DNA of 64,000 bases from Streptomyces spiralis (GCF_014654675.1 NZ_BNBC01000030.1:58849-122848), one strand, 5' to 3'; positions 25,108 through 33,500 are shown, counted from the first letter of the stretch. A program made the numbers and translations. The notes: generated by a model from the sequence alone, not told the origin.

Positions 25108-26543
25108 CGGCTGCCCACCTCCGCGTGCGCGGTGCCGTCCAGCTCCCACTCGGCCTCGGTCCGCCAACCGCCGAACCACCACCGCTCCAGCCGGACGTGC
25201 GCGTCGGCGCGCTCGCTGTTGCGGCACGTGGCGTGCCCGCCGTCAGGGTCGGTGTAGTCCAGGGCCAGGACGCGGTCGGCGGGCTGGGTGACTTCGACAC
25301 GGATCCGACGCAGGGCTGTGCGGCCGGTCACCGTCCACGTCGGCAGGCCGATGTCCGTGCGGAAACGGCACAGCCCGGCCCAGCCGACGGCCGAGCGCTC
25401 GGGACGGCGGGGCCAGGTGCGGCCGTGCCGGCGCAGCTGGAAGAAGGTCAGCGGGGGAAGCCTGCGCAGGCCCGGCCGCGTGGACACGGCCGAGACGATC
25501 TCCAGCACGTCGCCGCCGCCCAGGTCGGCGTGCAGCCAGGCCCAACGGCGCGCGTTGCCGTGACCGTAGATCCGAGCGGAGGCACCGGTGGCCGACGTGA
25601 GCGTCAGCGTCGTGCCGTCATGGGTGAACGAACCGTCGTAGCAGGACCGCGCGGCGGGGAGCATCTGTGCGGCCGGCAGCAGGAGGCGGCGCCACGACCA
25701 GCGAGGGAAGGTGAAAAGCGGCTCGCCGGCAGGCCGTTCAGCGATGTCCCAGCGTAAGGCGCCGTCCTCGGCCGATCCCGACAGGCTACCCGGCCGGACG
25801 GCGATGCCGTCCGTGCTGAAGCCGGACTCCTGCGCACTCCATGCGGCAGGGCCGAAGCGGGCGTGGCGCACGGGGCCGTCCTTCGGGAACACCGCCGCCC
25901 AGCCGTGGGCGTACGGCGGCGAGCCGTCCGCCGGAGAGGTCAGTTCGTGGTGCAGCCACAGTCCGGTGCCGGTGTCCGGGTCGGTGACGGTGGTGTACCA
26001 GACCTCCGTACGACCCGGCTCCCCGCGCCAGCGGGGCGTGAGGAAGGCGCCGGGGTTCTCCCGCCGCGGGAATCGGAAGCTGGTGAGGAAGGGGAAGAGC
26101 TGTGTACCGAGCGGGAAGCGGAGGGTGCCGGCGCCGAGGCGTACGCCGTCCTCGTAGAGGGTGTACGGCAGCACCGTCATGGAGGTCACGGGGCGGCGCG
26201 GGCTGACGGACTTCCAGCCGTCCAGGGTGAGTCGGCGGCCGTCCGCGGTGAACGTGATGCGGTAGCGGATACGGCGGCGTGCCAGCGGTGAGATCTCCAA
26301 GTCGCCCTCGGCGTGCGGGTCGTCGCTCCAGCCGGTCACCCGTATGCGGCCGGTGGCGCGCGCCATGGTGGTGCCGAACGGCCGCAGGAGACGGTCCGCC
26401 GAGACCGTCAGGTCGAGTCGGACCCGGCGGGTGCGGTCATCGTCGTCCAGACGCAGGCTGCCGAGCATGCTCTCGCGGAACACGGTGCCGCGAGCGGGAG
26501 AGCCGCTGCTCGTGGCCGGGCCCGAGGTGGGGTCCGCGCTCAT
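25104..26543 (-). CDS. Unknown protein, possibly lipocalin/CrtC-like, coupled to a GMC oxidoreductase
   Basis: This is a 479-residue soluble protein rich in beta strands and tryptophan (HGWAAVFPKDGPVRHARF, IYGHGNARRWAWLHADLGGG, LERWWFGGWRTEAEWELDG). I see no signal peptide, membrane segment or catalytic motif I can name. The repeated W-rich strands and the HGN..W..H pattern resemble AttH/CrtC (hydroxyneurosporene-type) two-barrel proteins, which is only a guess. Its stop overlaps the GMC start and its start overlaps the GntR stop, each by four bases, so it very likely works with the GMC enzyme, perhaps binding the lipid-like substrate. Confidence 0.75.
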   Translation of the reverse strand: MSADPTSGPATSSGSPARGTVFRESMLGSLRLDDDDRTRRVRLDLTVSADRLLRPFGTTMARATGRIRVTGWSDDPHAEGDLEISPLARRRIRYRITFTADGRRLTLDGWKSVSPRRPVTSMTVLPYTLYEDGVRLGAGTLRFPLGTQLFPFLTSFRFPRRENPGAFLTPRWRGEPGRTEVWYTTVTDPDTGTGLWLHHELTSPADGSPPYAHGWAAVFPKDGPVRHARFGPAAWSAQESGFSTDGIAVRPGSLSGSAEDGALRWDIAERPAGEPLFTFPRWSWRRLLLPAAQMLPAARSCYDGSFTHDGTTLTLTSATGASARIYGHGNARRWAWLHADLGGGDVLEIVSAVSTRPGLRRLPPLTFFQLRRHGRTWPRRPERSAVGWAGLCRFRTDIGLPTWTVTGRTALRRIRVEVTQPADRVLALDYTDPDGGHATCRNSERADAHVRLERWWFGGWRTEAEWELDGTAHAEVGSR

Positions 26544-27226
26544 GCCAGGTCCTCCAGCATGATCCGCTCGGTGGTCGTCAGATACTGCTCGGCCGCGCGC
26601 CGAGCGCCCGCCTCGTCGCCGACCGCCACGGCCTCGACCACCGGTTCCAGGCGGTCATGGGCCACCTGAGCGTCCGTGAACGGTCTCCTGAGCGCGGCGC
26701 GTACCGGCAGATAGGCGTTGAAGAGGGTATTGGTCAGCAGGACGTAGACCCGGTTACCGGTGGCGCGAGCGAGCGCGCGGTGGACCTCCAGGTCCGCGAG
26801 CTGCACGGCGTCGGGGTCCGCCGCATCCCCCACGGCGGTCAGCAGCTTGCGCAGCTCGCCTCGCTGTCGGTCGGTCGCCCGGGCAGCGGCACGCTCGGCG
26901 ATCAACGCGCCGATGCTGCACCGCACTTCGAAGATCTCACCGATCCAGTCGGAACTGTGCCGTACGAGCATGGGCAGCAGGTCCGCGCCGCCCAGCCGCA
27001 GGTAGTCCCGGACGCGGGTGCCGACACCGTGCCGGGTCTCCAGCAGTCCCGCCTGCGCCAGGCGCCCGAACGCGTGCTTCAAGGTGGTGCGGGTGACGCC
27101 GTAGCCGTCGGCGAGCGTGCGTTCCGGCGGCAGATAGGTGCCTGCGGGGTGGCGCCCGGCGAGGATGTCCTCACGCAGGCGGCTCTCCAGGACATCGACG
27201 ATGGTTTCGCGGGGCAGTGCCTCCAC
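26540..27226 (-). CDS. GntR/FadR family transcriptional regulator
   Basis: This protein is 228 residues from GTG 27226, with a GntR winged helix at about residues 5-70 (PPERTLADGYGVTRTTLKHA, then FGRLAQAGLLETRHGVGT) and a C-terminal all-helical FCD domain that binds carboxylates or acyl-CoA. A GTG at 27259 would add 11 residues, but 27226 has GGAGG five bases before it and is better supported. It heads the three-gene operon with the 479-residue protein and the GMC oxidoreductase, joined by a four-base overlap, and probably represses it. Confidence 0.9.
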   Translation of the reverse strand: MEALPRETIVDVLESRLREDILAGRHPAGTYLPPERTLADGYGVTRTTLKHAFGRLAQAGLLETRHGVGTRVRDYLRLGGADLLPMLVRHSSDWIGEIFEVRCSIGALIAERAAARATDRQRGELRKLLTAVGDAADPDAVQLADLEVHRALARATGNRVYVLLTNTLFNAYLPVRAALRRPFTDAQVAHDRLEPVVEAVAVGDEAGARRAAEQYLTTTERIMLEDLA

Positions 27227-27435
27227 GTCGTCCTCCCAGTGGCTCAGTGGATCAGCCACTCAACCAATACGGGCCTGGGAAGTCAACGGTTCTGCACGAC
27301 TGCTCGGATCCCAGCGGGACCGCTCGACGCCCGGTGCGGGCGGCCGTCGCCCCGGGCAAATGGCTCCCTACGTGTGGCATCGAATGCGCGTGTACGTGAA
27401 CGGGACTTCACGCGGCAGGTCAACGGCCACCTGGT

Positions 27436-27580
27436 GTGCGCGCCCTGCGCGCGCCCTTCGGACACGGCATCCACTACTGCCTGGGTACGCCACCAACCCG
27501 ACTGGAGGGCCAGATCGCCGTTGGGACGGCGCTGCGCCGCCTCCCGGACCTGGCCCTCGTCGTCGGGAACGGCATTCCGG
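27436..27580 (+). pseudogene. C-terminal fragment of a cytochrome P450
   Basis: The plus strand reads PFGHGIHYCLGTPPTRLEGQ then RRLPDLALV, the heme-cysteine loop and L-helix of an actinobacterial P450 (FGxGxHxCxG). The frame has no P450 sequence before it and runs on into unrelated residues, so this is a remnant. It lies next to the GMC operon. Confidence 0.7.
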
Positions 27581-27643
27581 TGCCCCTGGCCACCTGGCCG
27601 GCATCGGTGCCGCGCTCCCCCGGCGGGGTCCCGCGGGCCGGTG

Positions 27644-28120
27644 TCAGATGGGGCCGCTCGTGTCCCCGGGCTTGATGCGTCCGCGCCATGCTCCGGATTC
27701 CGCGCCGCGTTCCTCGATGTACTTCTTGAAGCGCTTCATGTCGCCCTTGACGCGCCGGTCGATGGTGCCGAGCAAGTCCGCGGCCTTCTCGGCGGCTCCG
27801 CTGGGCTCGATGTCCATCACGAGTTCCACCCGGGTGTGGGTGTCGTCCACGCGCTGGAAGCGGACCGTTCCCTTCTGTCCCAGGTCGCCGCTGGTTGTGC
27901 GCCAGGTGACGCGCTCGTCGGGGAGCTGGTCGATGATCTCGGTGTCGAACTCCCGCCTCACGCCGCCGATCTTGGTGGTCCAGTGGTTGTGGCGGTCGTC
28001 GAGCTGGGTGATCTCCTCGACGCCCTCCATGAAGTTCGGGAACTCCTCGAACTGTGTCCACTGGTTGTAAGCGGTGTGGACCGGGACGTCCACTTCCACC
28101 GTTTCCTTGACCGTGCTCAT
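27644..28120 (-). CDS. SRPBCC/polyketide cyclase family protein
   Basis: This is a 158-residue protein of the START-like SRPBCC fold (MSTVKETVEVDVPVHTAYNQ, then WTQFEEFPNFMEGVEEI), matching the stress-type cyclase/dehydrase group common in Streptomyces. It forms a deep hydrophobic pocket for a small lipid or aromatic ligand; catalysis is not established. The C-terminal region is charged (GDMKRFKKYIEER). It stands alone, leftward. Confidence 0.9.
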   Translation of the reverse strand: MSTVKETVEVDVPVHTAYNQWTQFEEFPNFMEGVEEITQLDDRHNHWTTKIGGVRREFDTEIIDQLPDERVTWRTTSGDLGQKGTVRFQRVDDTHTRVELVMDIEPSGAAEKAADLLGTIDRRVKGDMKRFKKYIEERGAESGAWRGRIKPGDTSGPI

Positions 28121-28264
28121 CAGTGTGCCTCCGTTGCGTCACTCGATTGCTGCTTCCGGGTACCCGGGGAGCGTCTGGCTAAAAGACGAGCCCGTTCCGG
28201 GAAGATCGGGATCGGTGATCGCGACGCCGGTGCCGGTTGTGCGGAAAGGCTTCGCACGACGCAG

Positions 28265-28294
28265 GGCCCGGCACCGCGAGGGCGGTGCCGGGCC
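28265..28294 (-). terminator. Perfect 13-bp hairpin downstream of rpmJ
   Basis: GGCCCGGCACCGC (28265-28277) pairs with GCGGTGCCGGGCC (28282-28294) around GAGG. It lies 25 bases beyond the rpmJ stop on its strand and probably ends the leftward ribosomal transcript. Confidence 0.8.
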
Positions 28295-28318
28295 GGCGGA
28301 CTGCGGTGAGGCGGATTC

Positions 28319-28441
28319 TCAGCCCTGGCGGGCCTTGAACCGCGGGTTCTTCTTGTTGATCACGAAGGTCACGCCCCGGCGGCGCACCACCTGGGCGCCG
28401 GGCATGGTCTTGAGCGAGTGCAGTGACTTGCGTACCTTCAT
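28319..28441 (-). CDS. rpmJ: 50S ribosomal protein L36, zinc-free type
   Basis: This is a 40-residue protein (MKVRKSLHSLKTMPGAQVVR, ending NKKNPRFKARQG). It is the type without the CCH zinc motif, used in place of the zinc-bound L36 when zinc is limiting. It starts at ATG 28441. It is the last gene of a leftward unit with an L33 gene and a broken L31 gene, and a strong terminator follows at 28265-28294. Confidence 0.93.
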   Translation of the reverse strand: MKVRKSLHSLKTMPGAQVVRRRGVTFVINKKNPRFKARQG

Positions 28442-28491
28442 TGCCGTCTCCTCTCAGGAGGTCGAAGGGGGTCCGTCCAGGGGGTTCGCCG

Positions 28492-28602
28492 TCAGCGGCG
28501 TGCCGGAGCCGTGGTGGCGTCGTAGCGCTGCGCGAAGCGTTCCGCCCGGCCCGTGGTGTCGAGGACGTGCGCGGTGCCGGTGCGGAACGGGTGGCTGGAA
28601 GC
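28492..28602 (-). pseudogene. Truncated L31 type B gene (C-terminal half only)
   Basis: The minus strand encodes ASSHPFRTGTAHVLDTTGRA, then ERFAQRYDA and a stop, matching the C-terminal half of the intact L31 at 8894-9151. The N-terminal 45 or so residues are absent; the sequence before it (RSPCATAWQ) is not L31. It sits between the second L33 gene and rpmJ, where an intact L31 would be expected, so it is a deletion product. Confidence 0.75.
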
Positions 28603-28705
28603 CTGCCACGCGGTCGCGCAGGGCGACCGGAGGGGGAGGCGCGGATGCCGCGCCTCATGGGGCTTCCCTACGGGAGCCTGCGTCGTGGAGCGAGGCAGGC
28701 GGAGG

Positions 28706-28870
28706 TCAGCGTGCTTCGCGGAAGAGCACGTGCTCGCCGGCGATCGGGTCGTACTTGCGCAGGACCAGCCGGTCGGGATCGTTCAGACGGTTCTTGCGGG
28801 TCACGTAGGTGACACCGGTGCCTGCGGTCGACGTCAGCTTGACGACGGGCCGCAATGTGCTGCGTGCCAT
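28706..28870 (-). CDS. rpmG: 50S ribosomal protein L33, zinc-free paralogue (copy 2)
   Basis: This is a 54-residue L33 (MARSTLRPVVKLTSTAGTGV) with no cysteine, similar to but clearly diverged from the copy at 8724-8888. It has a good ribosome site (AAGGAG six bases before ATG 28870), unlike copy 1. A perfect 16-base palindrome lies 24 bases upstream. It heads the leftward L33, broken L31, L36 unit. Confidence 0.95.
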   Translation of the reverse strand: MARSTLRPVVKLTSTAGTGVTYVTRKNRLNDPDRLVLRKYDPIAGEHVLFREAR

Positions 28871-28893
28871 GAGGTGCTCCTTTCGCCACCATG

Positions 28894-28909
28894 CGAGTCA
28901 CGTGACTCG
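28894..28909. promoter_or_regulatory. Perfect 16-bp palindrome upstream of the second L33 gene
   Basis: CGAGTCACGTGACTCG reads the same on both strands and lies 24 bases before the L33 start. It does not resemble the Zur box at 8690-8704, so this unit may answer to another regulator. It could also be a promoter-overlapping operator of unknown protein. Confidence 0.55.
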
Positions 28910-29272
28910 AACATGCCGGCCGCACAGCACAACAAGGTGACCCAGCGCCGCATTCCCGGCGACCGCGAGAGGCACCGAACGCGAAACCGTGCCTCCGCTT
29001 TCGACGGTGTGATCGACATGCTTCTGTACCCACCGGACAGCGTTGCCGAGGGCCGACCCGGGCGGACGCCCTCGAACCAGGTATACGAGCTTGCCGCGGG
29101 GATCACCGACCGCTACCGGGCCGGCCCTGGGCACCCGCCGCCGTGCGCATCGCCGCTCAGCACCTCACCGAGTCGATCCTGCCGTCCACCCCGGGCGGCG
29201 GCAGGGAGCCGCCGTCGGCCCCGCCGGCACCGCGAAGATCGCCCGCACCCCCCATTGGCACACCACCCTCCC

Positions 29273-29470
29273 TCGCTCGAGCGCATCCTCGTCGACGGGC
29301 GCGACGCGATCGTGTTCGGCGAGATCCGTCAGGCCGTCCGCTCCACCGGACGCGCCTGTCGTGCGCGGTTCGTGTTGCACCTCACCGTCGAAGACGGCCT
29401 TGTCACCCGGCATTCCCGCCATCACGGCGGAAGGCCTGGGCTGCTGTTCAGGGCACGGCTGGGCCAGTGA
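29273..29470 (+). pseudogene. Remnant of an NTF2/SnoaL-like protein
   Basis: The frame reads ERILVDGRDAIVFGEIRQAV, then TGRACRARFVLHLTVEDG, like the C-terminal half of SnoaL-like NTF2 proteins (ERI...VVLGE...TGR...F.LHLTVEDGLI). The usual start and the final helix are missing, and the last residues look frameshifted. The 360 bases before it hold no clear continuation. Confidence 0.45.
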
Positions 29471-29608
29471 GCTAACGGCCCTTGTCGTCGTAGGGTGCCA
29501 GGCCGGCACAGGCGGCCAAGTGTCCCGGCCCGACGAGGGCGCCACGCAGCGTCGAAACGTCCGGTCCAGGCCGCGCCGCGCCCGGCCGCCGTGAGGTGTC
29601 GGCGGCGC

Positions 29609-30019
29609 TCACGAATCGAGTACGGCGGCGACGGCCTCGATCTCGACGAGCTGGTCCTTGTAGCCGAGCACAGTGACGCCCATCAAGGTGCTGGGCACGT
29701 CGTGGTCAGCGAACGAGTCTCGGACCACCTCCCAGGCAGTCACCAAGTCCTCCCGCCGGGTCGATGCCACGAGAACCCTTGTGCTGATGACGTCCTGGAG
29801 CGACGCGCCGGCGGCAGCGAGAGCAGCCTGCATGTTCTCAACAGATTTCGCCGCCTGGCCGGCGTAGTCTCCGATCGCTGCCGTGGAACCGTCGTCGTTC
29901 AGCGGACACGCTCCGGCGAGGAAGATCAGACGGGACTCGGCGGGCGCTGTGGCCGCGTAGGCGTACTCGGCGACGTCGGACAGGGAAGTGCAGCGGATCA
30001 GAGTGACGGCACGAGCCAC
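29609..30019 (-). CDS. RidA family protein (enamine/imine deaminase type)
   Basis: This is a 136-residue protein of the YjgF/RidA fold (LIFLAGACPLNDDGSTAAIG, QAAKSVENMQAALAAAGASL, STLMGVTVLGYKDQLVEIEA). RidA proteins hydrolyse reactive enamines formed by PLP enzymes, in the cytosol. In place of the usual arginine of active members, the sequence at the expected site is DVISTRVLVAS, which has an Arg; activity is therefore plausible. It stands alone, leftward, with no operon partner. Confidence 0.9.
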   Translation of the reverse strand: MARAVTLIRCTSLSDVAEYAYAATAPAESRLIFLAGACPLNDDGSTAAIGDYAGQAAKSVENMQAALAAAGASLQDVISTRVLVASTRREDLVTAWEVVRDSFADHDVPSTLMGVTVLGYKDQLVEIEAVAAVLDS

Positions 30020-30568
30020 GGTCGGCGGGTCCTTTCCCCATGGGTGTTGAGTGTGGACATCCTGCCAACGGCGCGTGGTCGCCGCCTTCCCTTTTCTGGC
30101 CGCCGCACGGCACCGCCGTGATTTCTCCGCCTCTGACGTCGCAGAAGCACACGGCCGTCAGTATCACCGCCGGGCAGCCCCGGTGTGGGAGACTGGTGTG
30201 CCCTTACGAGGTCTCGCCGGCACGGCATCACGGAGTCCGCGGCGGCGGGCGACGCTCGGCTGGTGCAGCCGGACGCGGCCTGGGAACCGGGCACACTGCC
30301 CTCTCCATTCCCTCGGATAGTGCTGGGACTCGGCAGCCCCAGTAGTGAGGTCTTTCGTGTTCCGGCGGCCACACATCGGGGCAGACGTGCCCGCTGCGTT
30401 GCGGATCGTCTTCATGCTCGGCGCCCCCCGTTTCGGTGACTGCGGTCGGCCTGTGGGAACTGCACCGACTATGCGTCCGCTACGGCCTCGCCGTCCGGGA
30501 CGTGCTCATGCGGTAGGCCTGGCCGCCCCGCCGCACTTCGACGGATGCCGACCGAGGCTGGTGATCGG
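30020..30568. other. Gene-free stretch of about 550 bases
   Basis: Several short open frames cross this stretch on both strands without family resemblance. It probably includes the promoter of the RidA gene near 30020-30100. Nothing else is recognisable. Confidence 0.4.
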
Positions 30569-30985
30569 TCAGGGACGGGGGTAGACGCCGCACGATGTCA
30601 CCGGCTTGCCGTTCGCGTCGTCAAGGCAGACCCCGACGTACGAGCCGCCGCCGACAACATCTGCGGGAAGTGTGGCGGGCACCGAAGTCACCGTGTCGCA
30701 GTGCGTGCTGCTGCTTCTGGCACCGAGCGAGTTGGCATAGCCGTCGAACACGCTGTACCACGCTCTGCGGCAGCCGACGGACTTCATCGTCCCTGTGAAG
30801 TCCACCGACCGGTTGTACCAGGTCAGGGTGCCCGAGATGTAACTGCCGGCGCTGTCGGACACGTAGACCCGGCTGGTGGGGTAGGCGGCGGCCGTGGCCG
30901 GAGTCACCGCGACGGCCGGCGCAGTCAGTGCCGACATTGCGAGGCCCGCTACGGTGACGAGGCTGAGAACAGATCGGCGCAACAC
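30569..30985 (-). CDS. Small secreted protein of unknown function
   Basis: This protein is 138 residues from GTG 30985. The start (VLRRSVLSLVTVAGLAMSAL, then TAPAVAVTPATAAA) is a Sec signal peptide with a likely cut after the alanine-rich stretch. The mature part of about 105 residues has four cysteines that could form two disulphides and a pattern SGTLTWYNRSVDFTGTMKSV typical of small beta-sandwich secreted proteins in Streptomyces. GTG 30985 is chosen because GGGAG lies nine bases upstream. Function unknown; the gene stands alone. Confidence 0.75.
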   Translation of the reverse strand: MLRRSVLSLVTVAGLAMSALTAPAVAVTPATAAAYPTSRVYVSDSAGSYISGTLTWYNRSVDFTGTMKSVGCRRAWYSVFDGYANSLGARSSSTHCDTVTSVPATLPADVVGGGSYVGVCLDDANGKPVTSCGVYPRP

Positions 30986-31123
30986 GACGTAGGTCTCCCT
31001 TGGCGCGAGTTTGCCGGAGGACGCCACAAGGCTGCCCACAGCCGTTGCCGTCAATCTTGCCCGGATACAAGAACGGCCACCGGCTGATCTTCGAGGTGTC
31101 GAAGCTCGAAGGAGATCAGCACG

Positions 31124-31395
31124 ATGACCGCACCCGACAGTCTGCCCCTGGACGCCCTCGCGGAGGAGAACCTCGCGTCGGCGAGTCCCGATCTGCTGCG
31201 CGCGATGGTCAAGACGTTCGCCGACGCACTCATGTCTGGGGAGGCCGATGCCCTCTGCAACGCGAACACGGCCGGGTCAGCGACGAGAGAGTCAACCAGA
31301 GCAACGGCTACCGCCCGCGCGAGCGGGACACGCGGGCAGGCACCGCCGAACTGGCCATCCCCAAGCACAGGTCCGGCAGTTGCTTCCGAACGCCC
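31124..31395 (+). pseudogene. Frameshifted N-terminal fragment of an IS256-family transposase
   Basis: The frame from ATG 31124 reads MTAPDSLPLDALAEENLASA, then PDLLRAMVKTFADALMSGEA, the start of IS256-type mutator transposases. About 45 codons in, a frameshift moves the reading to another frame (SDERVNQSNGYRPRERDTRA, GTAELAIPKHRSGS), which is the next part of the same family. Homology ends near 31395. The catalytic DDE core is absent, so it cannot move on its own. Confidence 0.8.
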
Positions 31396-31549
31396 TGCTG
31401 CACTACGGCAATCACGGCGCCCTGGCCGGACCGCACAAGGTGCATGCCGACACGTCGGTGCTTTCCCTGCACCTGCATCACCTTCACGACGGCCAGGGCT
31501 TCGGCAGCCGGTGCCACCGCCGCTATCAACGCCGGTGTCGCCGTCGAGG

Positions 31550-32008
31550 TCAGTTGCCGACGGGGTACCGACTGGTGATCGCGACACGGTTGAAGGCGTT
31601 CATCACGGTGGCCAGCCAGGCGACTGCCGAGATCTGGTCTGCGGTGAGTACGGCCGCGGCGGCGTTGAAGTCCTCGTCGCTGACGTGTCCGTCCGGCACG
31701 CGTGTGATCGCCTCGGTCAGGCGGAGGGCGGCACGATCGGTCTCGGAGAAGTAGCCGGTCTCCGCCCATGCGGGCAGCACGGCGATGCGGTCGGGGTTTT
31801 CGCCCTTCTTGAGGGCGTCGCGGGTGTGCATGCGCAGGCAGAACGAGCAGCCGTTGATCTGTGAGGTGCGGATCCTCAGCAGCTCGACCAGGAGTGGGTC
31901 GAGGCCCGCTGCGGCGGTGGCCTGTTCCACCTCCGACGACAGGGCGATGAGGGTCTTGTAGGCGGCCGGGTGCTGCTTGCCGATGTTGACGCGCTGGATG
32001 TCGGTCAT
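31550..32008 (-). CDS. Carboxymuconolactone decarboxylase family protein (AhpD-like)
   Basis: This is a 152-residue helical protein with the redox CxxC and nearby histidine (INGCSFCLRMHTRDALKKGE), the AhpD-type peroxidase/disulphide signature of the CMD family. Such proteins scavenge peroxides or act on reactive carbonyls. It is the third gene of the operon driven by the ECF41-type promoter at 33595-33621, following the oxidoreductase and the cupin lipoprotein with gaps of 14 and 20 bases. CMD proteins are classic targets of ECF41 sigma factors. Confidence 0.93.
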   Translation of the reverse strand: MTDIQRVNIGKQHPAAYKTLIALSSEVEQATAAAGLDPLLVELLRIRTSQINGCSFCLRMHTRDALKKGENPDRIAVLPAWAETGYFSETDRAALRLTEAITRVPDGHVSDEDFNAAAAVLTADQISAVAWLATVMNAFNRVAITSRYPVGN

Positions 32009-32028
32009 GGTTCCTTTGATTCCGTTCG

Positions 32029-32511
32029 CTATGACTTGGGGTCGTCGACCTTGAGCTTGTCTCCGGTGTTGGAGACGAAGACGACCAGGAGCTTGGCCGG
32101 CTTGGTGCTGCTGACGTTCTCGGTGAGGACGTGGTGGGCGCCCGGCTGCTCGACCCAGTTCTCGCCCTGGTGGTAGGTGGTCACGGGCTTGTCGTCGAGC
32201 TTGCTGCGCACGGTGCCTTCGAGGACGTAGGCGTAGACGAACGCCTTGCCGTGCCGGTGCGGCAGCGCGCTCGCGTTGGGCGGGAAGTCGACGATCGCTG
32301 AGGTGAACGTCTTGCCCTTCACGTTCGGAAGGGCCTGCTGGAGCAGCGGCTTGAGGGTTTCGGTGGGGCGTGACGATGCCATGGCCGCAGGCGATGCCGT
32401 GGCTGCGGTCGTCCCCTTGGCGTGGGTGGTCTGGTCCGAGGTCGAGCAGGCCGTGGCCGCGGTCAGTGTGGCGACGGCCAGCAAGCCACCGGCGATTCGC
32501 ATTCCGATCAT
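32029..32511 (-). CDS. Cupin-domain lipoprotein
   Basis: This is a 160-residue protein with a signal sequence and lipobox-like end (LLAVATLTAATACS, cysteine near residue 21), then a threonine/alanine-rich linker and a cupin with metal-ligand histidines in LPHRHGKAFVYAYVLEG and PGAHH. It should be anchored outside the membrane. ATG 32511 is chosen for AAAGGAGG six bases upstream; a longer frame would put arginine-rich sequence before the signal. It lies between the MDR oxidoreductase and the CMD gene in the operon under the ECF41 promoter. Substrate unknown. Confidence 0.88.
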   Translation of the reverse strand: MIGMRIAGGLLAVATLTAATACSTSDQTTHAKGTTAATASPAAMASSRPTETLKPLLQQALPNVKGKTFTSAIVDFPPNASALPHRHGKAFVYAYVLEGTVRSKLDDKPVTTYHQGENWVEQPGAHHVLTENVSSTKPAKLLVVFVSNTGDKLKVDDPKS

Positions 32512-32524
32512 GATCGGCCTCCTT

Positions 32525-33445
32525 TCAGTCTTCCGTAATGCGGATGATCGTCTTGCCCGGGGTGCGGTTCCCGGGGCCGAACGCGGCGGGTGCGTCGGCG
32601 AGCGACCGCACAGCACCGACGACCGGCTTGAGCCGTCCGTCCCTCAGCCGTGTGGCGAGATCGGTGAGCTGCGCGCGGTCGGGTTCGACGACGAAGAACA
32701 CCGCCCGCCCGTCCTTGGGCTGGACCTTGGGCGGCATGACGATGGAGACGAGCGTGCCGCCGGCACGGACCAGCGCGGCCGAGCGGTCGAGGATCTCGCC
32801 GCCGATCACGTCGAACACGACGTCGACCTCGCCGGCGTCCTCCAGCTTCTCGGTCTCCAGATCGATGAAGGTGTCGACGCCGAGTGCGAGCGCCCTGTCC
32901 CGGCCGGAGGCCCGGCCGGTGCCGATGACGCGGGCGCCGGCCTCGTGGGCGAGCTGTACCGCGATCGAGCCGACGCCGCCCGCGGCACCATGGATCAGGA
33001 CGGTCTGGCCTGTGGTCAGGCGCCCGTGGTCGAACAGGCCCTGCCAGGCGGTCAGCCCGGAGATCGGCAGCGCGGCGGCGACAGTGTGGTCGACGTCCGC
33101 CGGCAGCGGCGCGAGGTTGCGGGCCTCGACCGCGGTGTATTCGGCGAGACTGCCGTCACGGGCCCAGTCGGCCAGGCCGAACACCCGCTGTCCGACGCTC
33201 AGGCCGGTGGTGCCGTACCCGAGCTCCACGACGACACCCGACAGCTCGTGTCCGGGCACGCTCGGCGTCCGGTCGCGGCCGGCGCGATCGGTCCAGGTGG
33301 CGGGCCAGTCCAGCTCGCCAGGGGTGAAGCCGGCCGCGTGCACCCGCACGATGACGTCGTTCTCGGCCGCATGGGGGTAGGGCATGTCCGTCAGGGACAT
33401 CCCGGCGAGACCGGCGTTACGGTCCCGCACAGTGATGGCTTGCAT
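32525..33445 (-). CDS. NADP-dependent MDR oxidoreductase (quinone-reductase-like)
   Basis: This is a 306-residue medium-chain dehydrogenase/reductase without the structural zinc loop. It has GHELSGVVVELG, the GGVGSIAVQLAHEAGARVIG nucleotide fold and FDVIGG. It reduces quinones or reactive alkenals with NADPH. It is the first gene of the operon with the cupin and CMD genes; the gap after its stop is only 14 bases. A consensus ECF41 promoter lies 150 bases upstream, with a hairpin in the leader. Confidence 0.93.
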   Translation of the reverse strand: MQAITVRDRNAGLAGMSLTDMPYPHAAENDVIVRVHAAGFTPGELDWPATWTDRAGRDRTPSVPGHELSGVVVELGYGTTGLSVGQRVFGLADWARDGSLAEYTAVEARNLAPLPADVDHTVAAALPISGLTAWQGLFDHGRLTTGQTVLIHGAAGGVGSIAVQLAHEAGARVIGTGRASGRDRALALGVDTFIDLETEKLEDAGEVDVVFDVIGGEILDRSAALVRAGGTLVSIVMPPKVQPKDGRAVFFVVEPDRAQLTDLATRLRDGRLKPVVGAVRSLADAPAAFGPGNRTPGKTIIRITED

Positions 33446-33476
33446 ACAGGTCCTTACTGGAGAGGGGCGACCCGAG

Positions 33477-33500
33477 TGCCCTGCACTCGCGTGCAGGGCA
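33477..33500 (-). promoter_or_regulatory. Leader hairpin before the MDR oxidoreductase
   Basis: TGCCCTGCA (33477-33485) pairs perfectly with TGCAGGGCA (33492-33500) around six bases, about 30 bases upstream of the MDR start, inside the predicted leader of the ECF41-driven transcript. It could be a regulator site or a leader structure. Confidence 0.45.

Noticed and set aside
23215..25257. A 680-codon open frame on the plus strand
   Set aside because: It is the antisense of the GMC oxidoreductase, glycine- and arginine-rich with no domain; long shadow frames are normal at this GC content.
26279..28309. A 676-codon open frame on the plus strand
   Set aside because: It runs antisense to the unknown 479-residue gene, GntR and SRPBCC genes and has no family resemblance apart from chance.
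28894..28909. Reading the palindrome before L33 copy 2 as a Zur box
   Set aside because: CGAGTCACGTGACTCG lacks the TGAAAA core seen at 8690-8704, so I kept it as an unnamed operator.
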